Assembly (NCBI GenBank): GCA_965223955.1
Contig: OZ245029.1
Span: 1,984,001-2,048,000 of the forward strand
Length of the DNA stretch: 64,000 nt
Source of the DNA: Bin75 sp965223955
GTDB lineage: Bacteria; Nitrospirota; Nitrospiria; Nitrospirales; UBA8639
Reading direction: 5' to 3'
The translations under genes and the position numbers were made by a program. The notes below the pieces were generated by a model. That model ran no database searches and was not told the origin of the DNA. It saw nothing but the letters and a program-made list of their open reading frames with translations. Within the stretch, counting starts at the first letter, position 1. The number at the start of each line of letters is the position of its first letter. Shown here piece by piece: positions 9,844 to 17,883 of this stretch.

Positions 9844-10241
9844 ACGCCGGATAGTACCACGCAGCACCTGAGTGAACAAGGCAATGCATGATTCCACCAC
9901 TCCCCGATTAGATCCCCGATCCAAGCCTGACCTCGAAAAGTTTTTGAGAGTTTATTATTCTCCGCCCTCTTGTCAGAAGAATCCAACGAAACGTACAGTA
10001 GCCACATTAAAAAACCCTGTTTGGGGGATTTGGAGGATATGATACGTAGCGTGAATTTCCGGAACCACATTTCGTGACCAGCATTCTTCTGCTGGGCGGA
10101 CAGGTGCTCATTCGCCTAATAATGATGGCGGGTCGTGCCTCAACCTAAGTTTCTTTTCAAATCCTCGTTTTCTTGGCACTTGTTTTCCTTCAATTCAACA
10201 CATCATCCTTCGTCATCCTGGGCCGTAATCGGCAAAACACC
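9844..10241. other. Intergenic spacer between small membrane protein and abiEii
   Basis: No gene seen. It contains one copy of a 17-bp direct repeat (9958-9974) whose second copy lies on the far side of the AbiE genes. Otherwise unremarkable, with short AT-rich patches. Confidence 0.5.
9958..9974. repeat. 17-bp direct repeat, left copy
   Basis: TTCTCCGCCCTCTTGTC, identical to 12285-12301. The pair encloses abiEii, abiEi and the AT-rich duplicated block, so it may mark the borders of an inserted module. Confidence 0.6.
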
Positions 10242-11174
10242 TCAACCTTTCCGTGTTAGCACCTCTTCGAGTTGAGCCGTTAATTTCGCTCGCCGTTGTG
10301 CCTCCATGCGCGACAGATTCTCCAGCTTCCAGCGCACGGCGGGTAACGTTTTCGCATTGGGCACGTCGAGCAACGACCAGTCGGGCTCGCCTTTCTTGAA
10401 GGACAGCAGGAAGCGTCTGTGCGCATCAGGCATCCGGCCGACGATTTCAGCGATCAACGCTTCACGGGTCTGGACAAGAGCATCAAGGGTGACGGGGACC
10501 TCGGTTAAACCGACAAACCCGCGGGCAAATTCGTCCGATATGTCGCGGCGCGTGGGCGCCAGTACTTCGGCCATGGGTCGGTTGTGACTGATCAGATAGA
10601 CGATAAAGGCGTTGCGGAGCGGCTCGTCGATGCCTTCGTTGGACAACAGATCATGTACGTCGAACAGGTCGCGCGGATGTTGCCGGTCAAGGGCCGCCAC
10701 CAGTTTGCCGGCATACAGGTCGGCAAAGGACACCACCTGGATCGCAGCAAAGCCGAACCGCTCTTCAACGGCGTCTGATACCGCCTTCTCCTCCGGCTCA
10801 TACACACAACCGCGTAACACCGGTGTCACCTCGACCTTGATCTGTACACGGTCGTCTCGAACGACGAGTTTATTTACCGCTTTGACCGCTTCCTCTGATT
10901 GCAGGGTACTCTTATGAACACGGGTGGAAGGCAGCGAAGCCTCGATGCGGTCGGCGATCCTACACAAAGACGCGTCAATGTCGCGGAGCGAGTCCTCGTG
11001 ATCTGCAACCGGCAGATAGGTCAGGTCGATATCCACCGACAAACGCGGCATGTCCCTGACGAACAGGTTGATTGCCGTGCCGCCTTTCAGGGCAAAGCAT
11101 TTCTCTTGTGCGACAAGCGGCAGGGTGCGTACGAGCAGGGCAACCTGACGCCGATAGTGCTCATCCGCCGGCAT
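10242..11174 (-). CDS. abiEii: AbiEii-type nucleotidyltransferase toxin
   Basis: Toxin half of a type IV AbiE toxin-antitoxin system; family members are nucleotidyltransferases, some of which modify tRNA acceptor ends, and the system can abort phage infection. The ATG at 11174 overlaps the end of abiEi by 14 bases, typical of coupled TA genes, and gives 310 residues. The motif KGGTAINL followed by LSVDIDLTY (GG...DxD) is the nucleotidyltransferase active site. A C-terminal helical region follows (RRAKLTAQLEEVLTRKG). A longer frame reaches 11297 but runs back inside abiEi and has no start support. Confidence 0.88.
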   Translation of the reverse strand: MPADEHYRRQVALLVRTLPLVAQEKCFALKGGTAINLFVRDMPRLSVDIDLTYLPVADHEDSLRDIDASLCRIADRIEASLPSTRVHKSTLQSEEAVKAVNKLVVRDDRVQIKVEVTPVLRGCVYEPEEKAVSDAVEERFGFAAIQVVSFADLYAGKLVAALDRQHPRDLFDVHDLLSNEGIDEPLRNAFIVYLISHNRPMAEVLAPTRRDISDEFARGFVGLTEVPVTLDALVQTREALIAEIVGRMPDAHRRFLLSFKKGEPDWSLLDVPNAKTLPAVRWKLENLSRMEAQRRAKLTAQLEEVLTRKG

Positions 11175-12039
11175 CAAGATCCTCCGGAATGGTGATCTGG
11201 TATTTCGGGTCGAGCTTCCCGCCACGCACCAGCATGCGCTTGCCGCTGCCGAGGTCAATACCTTCACGGTCAAGCTGTTTGAGCCAGGCGTGGTCATGCC
11301 GGTCGGCGAACCACAGGAACAAGCGCTTGACCTTGACGCTGCGGCATTCCCGCAGGAGACGGCTCAATCGTTTGGGACTGAGGCTTGTCAAACCGGCCAT
11401 CAATACGTCGGCTTGGTGAAACGTTTCCTTTTCCGGAAGCTCGTCAAGTAATTCCAGGACCGCTCGTTCCGGTGTCGAGAGAACGAGCGGCCAGTCCCAG
11501 TCGCCGATATCCGTCCACGTCAGGCTGCCGTGTATGGGCGTATGGAAAGACGGCTCGTCACTTGACAGAATAGAGTTAAGGGCCTCAAAGCCAGCGGTTA
11601 TCGGTTCCGCACGAAAGAGCTTCCTGGCGTTGTGGAACACAAATGGCGTCTCGAGGAGGAGTTTCTTGAGCCAGCCAGGCGCCGGCTCATCACCGTACAG
11701 ATGGACTTCCCGCGGCCCGGAACTGGAGGTATAGTGGGAGAAGCCGTGGAGTTCCAGCGCGGTCCGCCCACCGACCATGATTGGACGCTTCAGTACCATC
11801 TGAATGGAGATGACGACGTGCTGCCAGCGCAGCGGTGCTTCTTCGTCTTGAAGGCCAGGTTTGTACGGCGGGCGACGGAACACGCCTCGGGTGACCGGTT
11901 GCAACCAGCCGCTGGCAAGGTAGCGGCTACGCAAGGAACTGGGATAGCCCATGTCGCTAAACCATGCAGCATCCGCCAAGAGGCCTTCGGGCAGAAGGCG
12001 CTGCAACCGGTTTAGCATAGTTCGTTTTTGGTATTTCAC
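11161..12039 (-). CDS. abiEi: AbiEi-type antitoxin/repressor
   Basis: Antitoxin half of the AbiE pair. The N-terminal part (about residues 8-60) has the winged-helix AbiEi domain (WFSDMGYPSSLRSRYLASGW, then a GVFRRPPY turn), used for DNA binding and autorepression in studied members. The rest matches the AbiEi C-terminal antitoxin region (TPERAVLELLDELP, then a KRLFLWFADRH strand). The 292-residue frame starts at a GTG (12039); an ATG at 12018 is an alternative and neither has a strong ribosome site. The AT-rich duplicated block just upstream is the likely operator/promoter region. Confidence 0.88.
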   Translation of the reverse strand: MKYQKRTMLNRLQRLLPEGLLADAAWFSDMGYPSSLRSRYLASGWLQPVTRGVFRRPPYKPGLQDEEAPLRWQHVVISIQMVLKRPIMVGGRTALELHGFSHYTSSSGPREVHLYGDEPAPGWLKKLLLETPFVFHNARKLFRAEPITAGFEALNSILSSDEPSFHTPIHGSLTWTDIGDWDWPLVLSTPERAVLELLDELPEKETFHQADVLMAGLTSLSPKRLSRLLRECRSVKVKRLFLWFADRHDHAWLKQLDREGIDLGSGKRMLVRGGKLDPKYQITIPEDLDAGG

Positions 12040-12075
12040 AGTGATTAAAATATAATTTTAATAAACCAAATGCAA

Positions 12076-12133
12076 GTTTATAATTATCTCTTATTAATAA
12101 CTTATATAATGCAAAATTGTATATATTTAAACT
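12076..12133. repeat. AT-rich 58-bp direct repeat, copy 1
   Basis: Begins GTTTATAATTAT and ends TTTAAACT; about 83% identical to the copy at 12150-12207. Only about 36 bases upstream of abiEi, so it may contain the promoter and AbiEi binding sites. Confidence 0.7.
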
Positions 12134-12149
12134 TCATAAATCAATAGAG

Positions 12150-12207
12150 GTTTATAATTATATACAATTAACAACTTACATAATGCAAAATCATATTATT
12201 TTAAACT
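12150..12207. repeat. AT-rich 58-bp direct repeat, copy 2
   Basis: Second copy, offset 74 bases from the first. The most conserved core is ATAATGCAAAAT, present in both. Composition is far more AT-rich than flanking DNA. Confidence 0.7.
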
Positions 12208-12284
12208 GCTAGGCCATACAGATGAGCGGACGAGGCCAAGAAAGTCAAGGCTCTGAGGGCGAGCCTTGACAGGGCTGGACGTTG

Positions 12285-12301
12285 TTCTCCGCCCTCTTGT
12301 C
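12285..12301. repeat. 17-bp direct repeat, right copy
   Basis: Exact match to 9958-9974. See the left copy; the enclosed span is about 2.3 kb. Confidence 0.6.
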
Positions 12302-12879
12302 TCGAACGCCGGCACGCTGGTGCTGGTGGAGGCCGGAGGCGCGTTATGAAACGATTATTTAGCATCCATTTCGCATCCAATAATACAATTTTTAGTACCA
12401 ATATAGCTCCTTTTTAGCACCTTACAGCATACATTTAGCCCCAATGAGCCTGATGAAGATATTTGACTGAGACTTGAATTCTCTCGAAATCGAGTGAATC
12501 CTGGCACCACACTCGGCTCGGCATCAGCACACGAATCTCTTCCGACTTCTCGCCTCCGGCTTGGCCTATCCACCGGTTTGATCTTCCCCTTGTCCTGGCA
12601 GACCCGGTTTCCTTAGAATTGCGAATGTATGTTCGTTGACAATTTCCGCTGTCTCCTTCTGTCATCCCCGTATGTGTTCAGTCATTCGTTGACAGAATGA
12701 AGGAGCCAGCCACACCATGGTTGTCATTCTGAACGAAGTTGAACGAAGTGAAGAATCTCTCGTTCAAACACCGAACGCCAGGAAAAGCAGATCCTTTCCT
12801 TCGACAGGCTCAGGACAGGCGCTTCGCTCAGGATGACAGTTTCGGGCCAGTTTCGCATCAATGACCGAAAGTTCAGACT

Positions 12880-14103
12880 ATGACCCAGGATGAAGCCCGT
12901 TCTTATCTTAATTATCTGCTGACGCTCGGTCTCCGCCGCGAAGAGGCGTTTGGTCCATTGGCGATCTCGTTTCTTCGCGAACAGGACTTGACGGCACTCG
13001 GCATTGGTCCGGAAGAACAGTTCAGTTTGATCATCGCAACGACCCAGGCCATCGCCGCGGAACCCAAACGCTATTCGCTCAAATTGGAATTGCTGCAAAA
13101 GGGCCGCCAGCTTCTCTCGACCACGCGGTTCTTCGATCCCGAGTTAGCCAAGGACTTGGAGCATGATATTCAGAAGACCACCGCCGAGTTGAATATCTAT
13201 ACCGAAGCCATGAAATCGTCACGGAATGCGTCCGTCGACCGGCATACGCTGATTGTCGAGACGGATCTCCCCGAGTATTTTTTGGACCTGGCGCAGAAGC
13301 GCGCCGGCGCGTATTACCAAAACAAGTATCGACTGACCAAGGAGGCCAAGACCGCTCAACATTTCGGCGGCACGCCCAAACGATTCGAGCCGGAGAATGA
13401 GACCGTGCATAAGGAGTTTCCCGGGGCCTGCGCTCCTTTCATGGCCGTTCGGACAAACGGGTTTCATATGACGCTCCCCTTCGACCTGAAGATCAGTCGT
13501 CGTCCCGATGACCCACTCGAAGCGGGCATCCGGATTTTTTATGCGAAAATGGGGTACTCGTATCCTCTCCGGTATGAGATGGGGAAACTGTGCAGTTACC
13601 ATGACGGGCAGGTCTACGACATTGCCCTGGATGACCCGCATTTATTGTTCGTGTCCGTCTCCGGCATCAAGGATTCTGAGTTTTCCAGCCAGTCCGTTCC
13701 TGCTTCCGGGGACGTGCCTCCGGAATACGCCTACCCGCTCGCCGTGCTCGAACATACCGGCAGTCTCGGGCCGTTCATTCAGGTCAGTTGCAATTTTAAA
13801 ATCTGGTTCGACGCCTCCAAGGTGTCCATCCTGATCCAAGGCGCACCGGACTTGTACGAATACGGGCTTCAGGGCGGCGCGGGTTTGATGACCCGTTCCT
13901 ACGCCTCGGACAAGGTCCCCACCTATGCGGAAGCCCAATCTCAACCCTGGCAGGAAGGGCTGAGTTTCAATTTCGTGAATTTACATCTGACCTTGAGCCC
14001 GGGAACGGACACGGGCTTGATTCCGCACAGCACGCCGGTCTTTACGGTTTTTCCCGTTCTAAGCAAGCAAAGCTACAAGTTCGACCGGTTATCGTCTCAA
14101 TAG
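12880..14103 (+). CDS. Conserved-looking protein of unknown function
   Basis: I do not recognise a named family. The 407-residue protein has no signal peptide or membrane segment. Residues about 1-60 (LLTLGLRREEAF, then FLREQDLTALGI) look like a SAM-type helical bundle. The middle (about 80-140) is helical. The C-terminal 250 residues are rich in alternating hydrophobic and aromatic residues with Gly/Pro turns, suggesting a large beta-sandwich. Codon use matches its neighbours, so it is likely a real, resident gene. It stands alone between repeat-rich spacers. The ribosome site is weak. Confidence 0.75.
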   Translation: MTQDEARSYLNYLLTLGLRREEAFGPLAISFLREQDLTALGIGPEEQFSLIIATTQAIAAEPKRYSLKLELLQKGRQLLSTTRFFDPELAKDLEHDIQKTTAELNIYTEAMKSSRNASVDRHTLIVETDLPEYFLDLAQKRAGAYYQNKYRLTKEAKTAQHFGGTPKRFEPENETVHKEFPGACAPFMAVRTNGFHMTLPFDLKISRRPDDPLEAGIRIFYAKMGYSYPLRYEMGKLCSYHDGQVYDIALDDPHLLFVSVSGIKDSEFSSQSVPASGDVPPEYAYPLAVLEHTGSLGPFIQVSCNFKIWFDASKVSILIQGAPDLYEYGLQGGAGLMTRSYASDKVPTYAEAQSQPWQEGLSFNFVNLHLTLSPGTDTGLIPHSTPVFTVFPVLSKQSYKFDRLSSQ

Positions 14104-14497
14104 GATGGCGGGAGTCGGAGATGCAAATGCCTCTACCTCCCCTCACCCCTCCTGATCCTTCGGCTACGCTCAGGACAAGCAAAGGAGGGGAAATTAGAGA
14201 GAACGCCCTCTTCCCTCTTTATCTGTAACTGCGCCATTCTTTTGGTTGTTTGGGTTTTCAGAAAAAATCCGAGAATCCTGTTGATACGGAATGAGTTCCT
14301 GTGGTAGGATTTTGCACCCGATGGATGACGACGGTCCCAGACGATACTCCCGTCACCAGAGCAAGCATCTTTGCCTCCCCTTCCGCTTTTTCTTTGCCCG
14401 TTTCTCAACACATGTGCACTTTAACTCAAAGGGCTTGATTCTTTTAGCTTTTCCAGCCCTTCTACCAAGGATTAGGGTTTCACTCTGATCTGATCCC
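14104..14497. other. Intergenic region with half palindromic element and possible promoter
   Basis: A half copy of the CTCTACC element lies at 14131-14191. Farther down, TTGATA (14281-14286) and TAGGAT (14305-14310), separated by 18 bases, make a plausible sigma-70 promoter for the next gene. No gene seen. Confidence 0.5.
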
Positions 14498-15778
14498 ATG
14501 GAATACATCGTCATTTTGATTTGTCTGGTGTTCTCCGGCTTGTTTTCAGGAGCGGAAATTGCGTTTTTTTCCCTTCCCGAAAGCCGGTTTCAAACCATGA
14601 AAGAGGAAGGCCGCCGGGCAGCGAAACTGGCACTTTCTCTCAGGCAGAACCCCCAGCGACTTCTTTCGACCATCCTGATCGGGAACAACGTCGTCAACCT
14701 GACGGCCGCCGCGTTGGTTTCCATGGTCACCCTTGAACATTTCGGCTCCGAAGGGGTCGCGATTGCCACGGGGGCGCTGACGGTGTTTGTGCTGATCTTC
14801 GGGGAAATCGTTCCCAAAACCCTGTGCGCCAAGCACGCGGCTTCCGCCGTCCAATTTTTCGCGTATCTCATCTATTGGGCAGAAAAGCTCTTTGCTCCGG
14901 CTTTATTCCTGTTGGAACCGCTGATTCTGAAGTTGACCGGAGGACGGGGGCTGTCTGTTCCGTTCGTGACGAAAGAAGAACTGAAGAGCATGATCGAGGC
15001 CGGAGGCAAAGCCGGGGTGCTCGAGACCGAAAAGGTGGAGATGATCAAAAACGTCTTCGAGTTCACCAACCTCACGGCTAGAGACGTGATGACACCGAGA
15101 ATCGATACGTTCGTCATGGACGGCAATCTGTCTTTGGACGAAGCCAAAGAGGACTTATTCACTGTCAAACATTCACGGATTCCCATCTATGACGGCATCC
15201 GCGATAACATCACGGGCATTCTGTATCGTACTCTTGCCTTGATCGAACTGGCTCAAGGAAATCGCACCAGCCGGCTCAAGGAATTAGCCCTCTCGCCGCT
15301 CTTCATTCCGATTTCCAAACCGGTGGGTAATCTGCTGAAGCAATTCCAGCAGGAGAAACGCCACATTGCGATCGTCGTGAACGAATTCGGCGGGATCATG
15401 GGATTAGTCACCACGGAAGATCTGTTAGAAGAGGTCGTGGGTGATATTCTTGACGAGACGGACGTCACCAAGGAACTGATCAAGCGGCTTGGCAAAAATG
15501 AGATTTTGGTGAGTGGACGAACGGAAGTTCGAAAAATTAATGAATTTCTGAAAGTGGAATTGGATAAAGAAGAAGATATTCTCTTCTATACCATCAGCGG
15601 CCTCATCCAGCAGCGCCTCGGCCATATTCCTTCGGTCGGTGAGGATCTCCAGGTGGCCGGTTGTTTGCTGACCGTCCGGGATGCCGATGAAAAATCCATC
15701 AAGAGTGTCCAGATCCACAAATTGGAGGACGTGGCTCAAGAAAAACCGGAACCCGCCCAAGCCGTTTCTTCCAAATAA
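14498..15778 (+). CDS. CNNM/CBS-domain membrane protein (CorC/HlyC family)
   Basis: Integral membrane protein of the CNNM (DUF21) family, implicated in Mg2+/Co2+ efflux or homeostasis. Order: N-terminal DUF21 with three to four membrane segments (residues about 1-150; GAEIAFFSL, then IGNNVVNL and GEIVPKTL), two CBS domains (about 200-330; RDVMTPRID, then IAIVVNEFGGIMGLVTTEDL), and a CorC_HlyC C-terminal domain (about 340-420). Length 426 is typical. The older label hemolysin is not supported by function. It converges on ligA with 23 bases between stops. Confidence 0.92.
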   Translation: MEYIVILICLVFSGLFSGAEIAFFSLPESRFQTMKEEGRRAAKLALSLRQNPQRLLSTILIGNNVVNLTAAALVSMVTLEHFGSEGVAIATGALTVFVLIFGEIVPKTLCAKHAASAVQFFAYLIYWAEKLFAPALFLLEPLILKLTGGRGLSVPFVTKEELKSMIEAGGKAGVLETEKVEMIKNVFEFTNLTARDVMTPRIDTFVMDGNLSLDEAKEDLFTVKHSRIPIYDGIRDNITGILYRTLALIELAQGNRTSRLKELALSPLFIPISKPVGNLLKQFQQEKRHIAIVVNEFGGIMGLVTTEDLLEEVVGDILDETDVTKELIKRLGKNEILVSGRTEVRKINEFLKVELDKEEDILFYTISGLIQQRLGHIPSVGEDLQVAGCLLTVRDADEKSIKSVQIHKLEDVAQEKPEPAQAVSSK

Positions 15779-15801
15779 CGCTAACGGTTTCGGCTTTCAC
15801 C

Positions 15802-17844
15802 TCAGCCGGTGCCGGCGGCCCGAATCAACTCAAGCAATCCGGCTTCATCGAGAACGGCGACACCCAAACGTTTGGCCTCCGCTAATTTCGACCCCGGGGC
15901 CTTTCCGACGACCACGTACGCGGTGTGTTTGCTGACACTGGAGGTGACCCGTCCTCCCAGTGCTTCAAGGCGTTGCGCGGCTTCCTGCCTGCTCAGGCTG
16001 TCCAGCCCGCCGGTAAACACAAAGCTTTTCCCTTTCAAGGGCGCGCCACGTCCACTCGTCTCACGGGGAACGGCTTGCACGTTCACGCCCAATGCTTTCA
16101 TGTTTTCGAGCACGGCCACGTTTCGCGGTTCGGCAAGAAAGTGCACGACACTCTGTGCAATTTCAGGTCCGATATCGTAAATCTCCAATAGCTCTTCTTG
16201 GGTAGCGGCCAGCAGCGTCTCCAAAGAACCGGATTGCGAGGCCAGAATCTGCGCGACGTGATGCCCGACGTGGTGAATGCCAAGGCCAAAGAGAAACCGT
16301 TCCAATGACGGGGTTTTGCTTTGTGCAATGGCCGAAAGCAATTGTGTGGCCGATTTCTCCGCGAATCCGTCCAGGCTCAAAAGTTGGTCATTGGTTAGGC
16401 GGTACAGGTCCGACAAATCCTTCACATAAGCTTTGTCGACAAGTTGCGCAACGGTTTTCTCCCCCAGTCCTTCAATGTTGAGGGCACCTTTGGAAGCAAA
16501 ATGTTGAACGCCGCCTTTCAACTGTGCGGAGCACACCGTTTGCCCCGTGCAATAATAGACGGGGCCTTCCTGCACCACGGCCGATTGACACACCGGGCAG
16601 CTATCAGGAACCTCGAACGGAGCGGCGCGTTGTTCGCCGGGAATCGCCACACGCTCGACAATATCGGGGATGACGTCCCCTGCCCGTTCGACCTTGACCG
16701 TATCCCCTACCCGCACGTCTTTTCGCGCGACTTCTTCCACGTTGTGCAGCGTGGCCCGGCTGATCGTGACGCCACCGACTTCGACCGGCGTCAATAAAGC
16801 GATGGGCGTCAACGCCCCGGTCCGCCTCACCGACACCACAATGTCCCGGACAGTCGTCAATTCCTTGCGCGGGGGAAATTTAAAGGCGATCGCCCAACGC
16901 GGACTTCTGGACTTTTCGCCAAGTTGCTGTTGGTGAGCCAGGGAGTTGAGCTTCACCACAATGCCGTCGATTTCAAAGGGTAAGCGCTCACGTTGTTCCA
17001 TCATGCTTTGATGAAAGCCTATGATCTCTTCAATGCCGTAACACACCCGGCGTTGTTCGGGAACGGGCAAGCCCCACGTTTCGAGTACGGAAACGGTCTC
17101 CCAATGCGTACGCGGTAACGGATCGGATGAGACCATCAGGTCGTAACAGGTGAGAACCAGGGGTCTGGATGCAGTAATCTGGCAATCGAGTTGCCGGAGC
17201 GAGCCGGACGCGGCGTTGCGGGGATTCGCAAACGTCTTTTCATCCCGCTCGGTTAATCGGCGATTGAGTGCCTGAAAATCGGAAAGGCGCAGATACACTT
17301 CTCCACGGACCACGATTCGCCGCGGCACGTCCCCGTCAATCGTCAGGCAACGAGACCGGGAAAGAATCGCTCGAAGATTCGGAGTGATCAATTCTCCGGT
17401 TTTTCCGTCTCCTCTTGTTGCACCACTGGTGAACGTCCCATTTTCATACACAATGACAACTGACAACCCATCGTATTTCGGCTCGACAACGTACTCGATC
17501 CGGTCGACGTCGAGTTCCTTTTTCACGCGTTTGTCAAACGCATACACGTCATCCGGGACCAGGACCGAATCGAGACTCAACAACGGACGATCGTGGGGTA
17601 TTTTCGAAAAATGTTCAAATCGTTCGAGACGTGCGGCCCCAACCCGTTGCGTCGGCGAATCCGTGGTGATCAAGCCGGGATATTGCTCTTCCAAATCCTG
17701 AAGCTCTTTGAACAGTTTGTCGTATTCCGAATCGGAAATTTCCATCGTGCCGAGACCATAGTAGAGGTCGTCGTGATGGAGAATCTGCTCGCGCAATTCG
17801 GCGATTCGATCCTGAATATGAGGAGGAACGTCAGATGGGGACAT
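15802..17844 (-). CDS. ligA: NAD-dependent DNA ligase LigA
   Basis: Seals nicks in replication and repair using NAD+. Domains in order: Ia (HHDDLYYGLG near the N-terminus), adenylation domain with the active-site Lys in EPKYDGLS (near residue 122), OB fold, a four-Cys zinc finger (CPVC, then CTGQTVC), helix-hairpin-helix repeats and a C-terminal BRCT domain. I chose the ATG at 17844 (680 aa), which gives the usual N-terminal length. A GTG at 17883, directly after the stop of the upstream gene and behind an AAGGG, would add 13 residues. It is probably cotranscribed with the two genes upstream. Confidence 0.95.
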   Translation of the reverse strand: MSPSDVPPHIQDRIAELREQILHHDDLYYGLGTMEISDSEYDKLFKELQDLEEQYPGLITTDSPTQRVGAARLERFEHFSKIPHDRPLLSLDSVLVPDDVYAFDKRVKKELDVDRIEYVVEPKYDGLSVVIVYENGTFTSGATRGDGKTGELITPNLRAILSRSRCLTIDGDVPRRIVVRGEVYLRLSDFQALNRRLTERDEKTFANPRNAASGSLRQLDCQITASRPLVLTCYDLMVSSDPLPRTHWETVSVLETWGLPVPEQRRVCYGIEEIIGFHQSMMEQRERLPFEIDGIVVKLNSLAHQQQLGEKSRSPRWAIAFKFPPRKELTTVRDIVVSVRRTGALTPIALLTPVEVGGVTISRATLHNVEEVARKDVRVGDTVKVERAGDVIPDIVERVAIPGEQRAAPFEVPDSCPVCQSAVVQEGPVYYCTGQTVCSAQLKGGVQHFASKGALNIEGLGEKTVAQLVDKAYVKDLSDLYRLTNDQLLSLDGFAEKSATQLLSAIAQSKTPSLERFLFGLGIHHVGHHVAQILASQSGSLETLLAATQEELLEIYDIGPEIAQSVVHFLAEPRNVAVLENMKALGVNVQAVPRETSGRGAPLKGKSFVFTGGLDSLSRQEAAQRLEALGGRVTSSVSKHTAYVVVGKAPGSKLAEAKRLGVAVLDEAGLLELIRAAGTG

Positions 17845-17883
17845 GCCTGCACGCAACAACCTCGGACCATCCGAGGCTTGCAC

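Larger units (their letters stand above)
12040..12879. other. Long non-coding region upstream of abiEi
   Basis: No gene supported. It holds the two AT-rich direct repeats, a perfect 10-bp stem hairpin (12244-12253 with 12261-12270, GTCAAGGCTC/GAGCCTTGAC) without a T-run, the right copy of the 17-bp repeat (12285-12301), a TCATTCGTTGACA family copy (about 12671-12700) and a CTTCGACAGGCTCAGGACAGG family copy (about 12796-12837). The stretch 12340-12440 is locally AT-rich and unexplained. Confidence 0.6.

Noticed and set aside
12244..12270. Perfect 10-bp stem hairpin as a rho-independent terminator
   Set aside because: No T-run follows on either strand, and no gene ends directly upstream of it.
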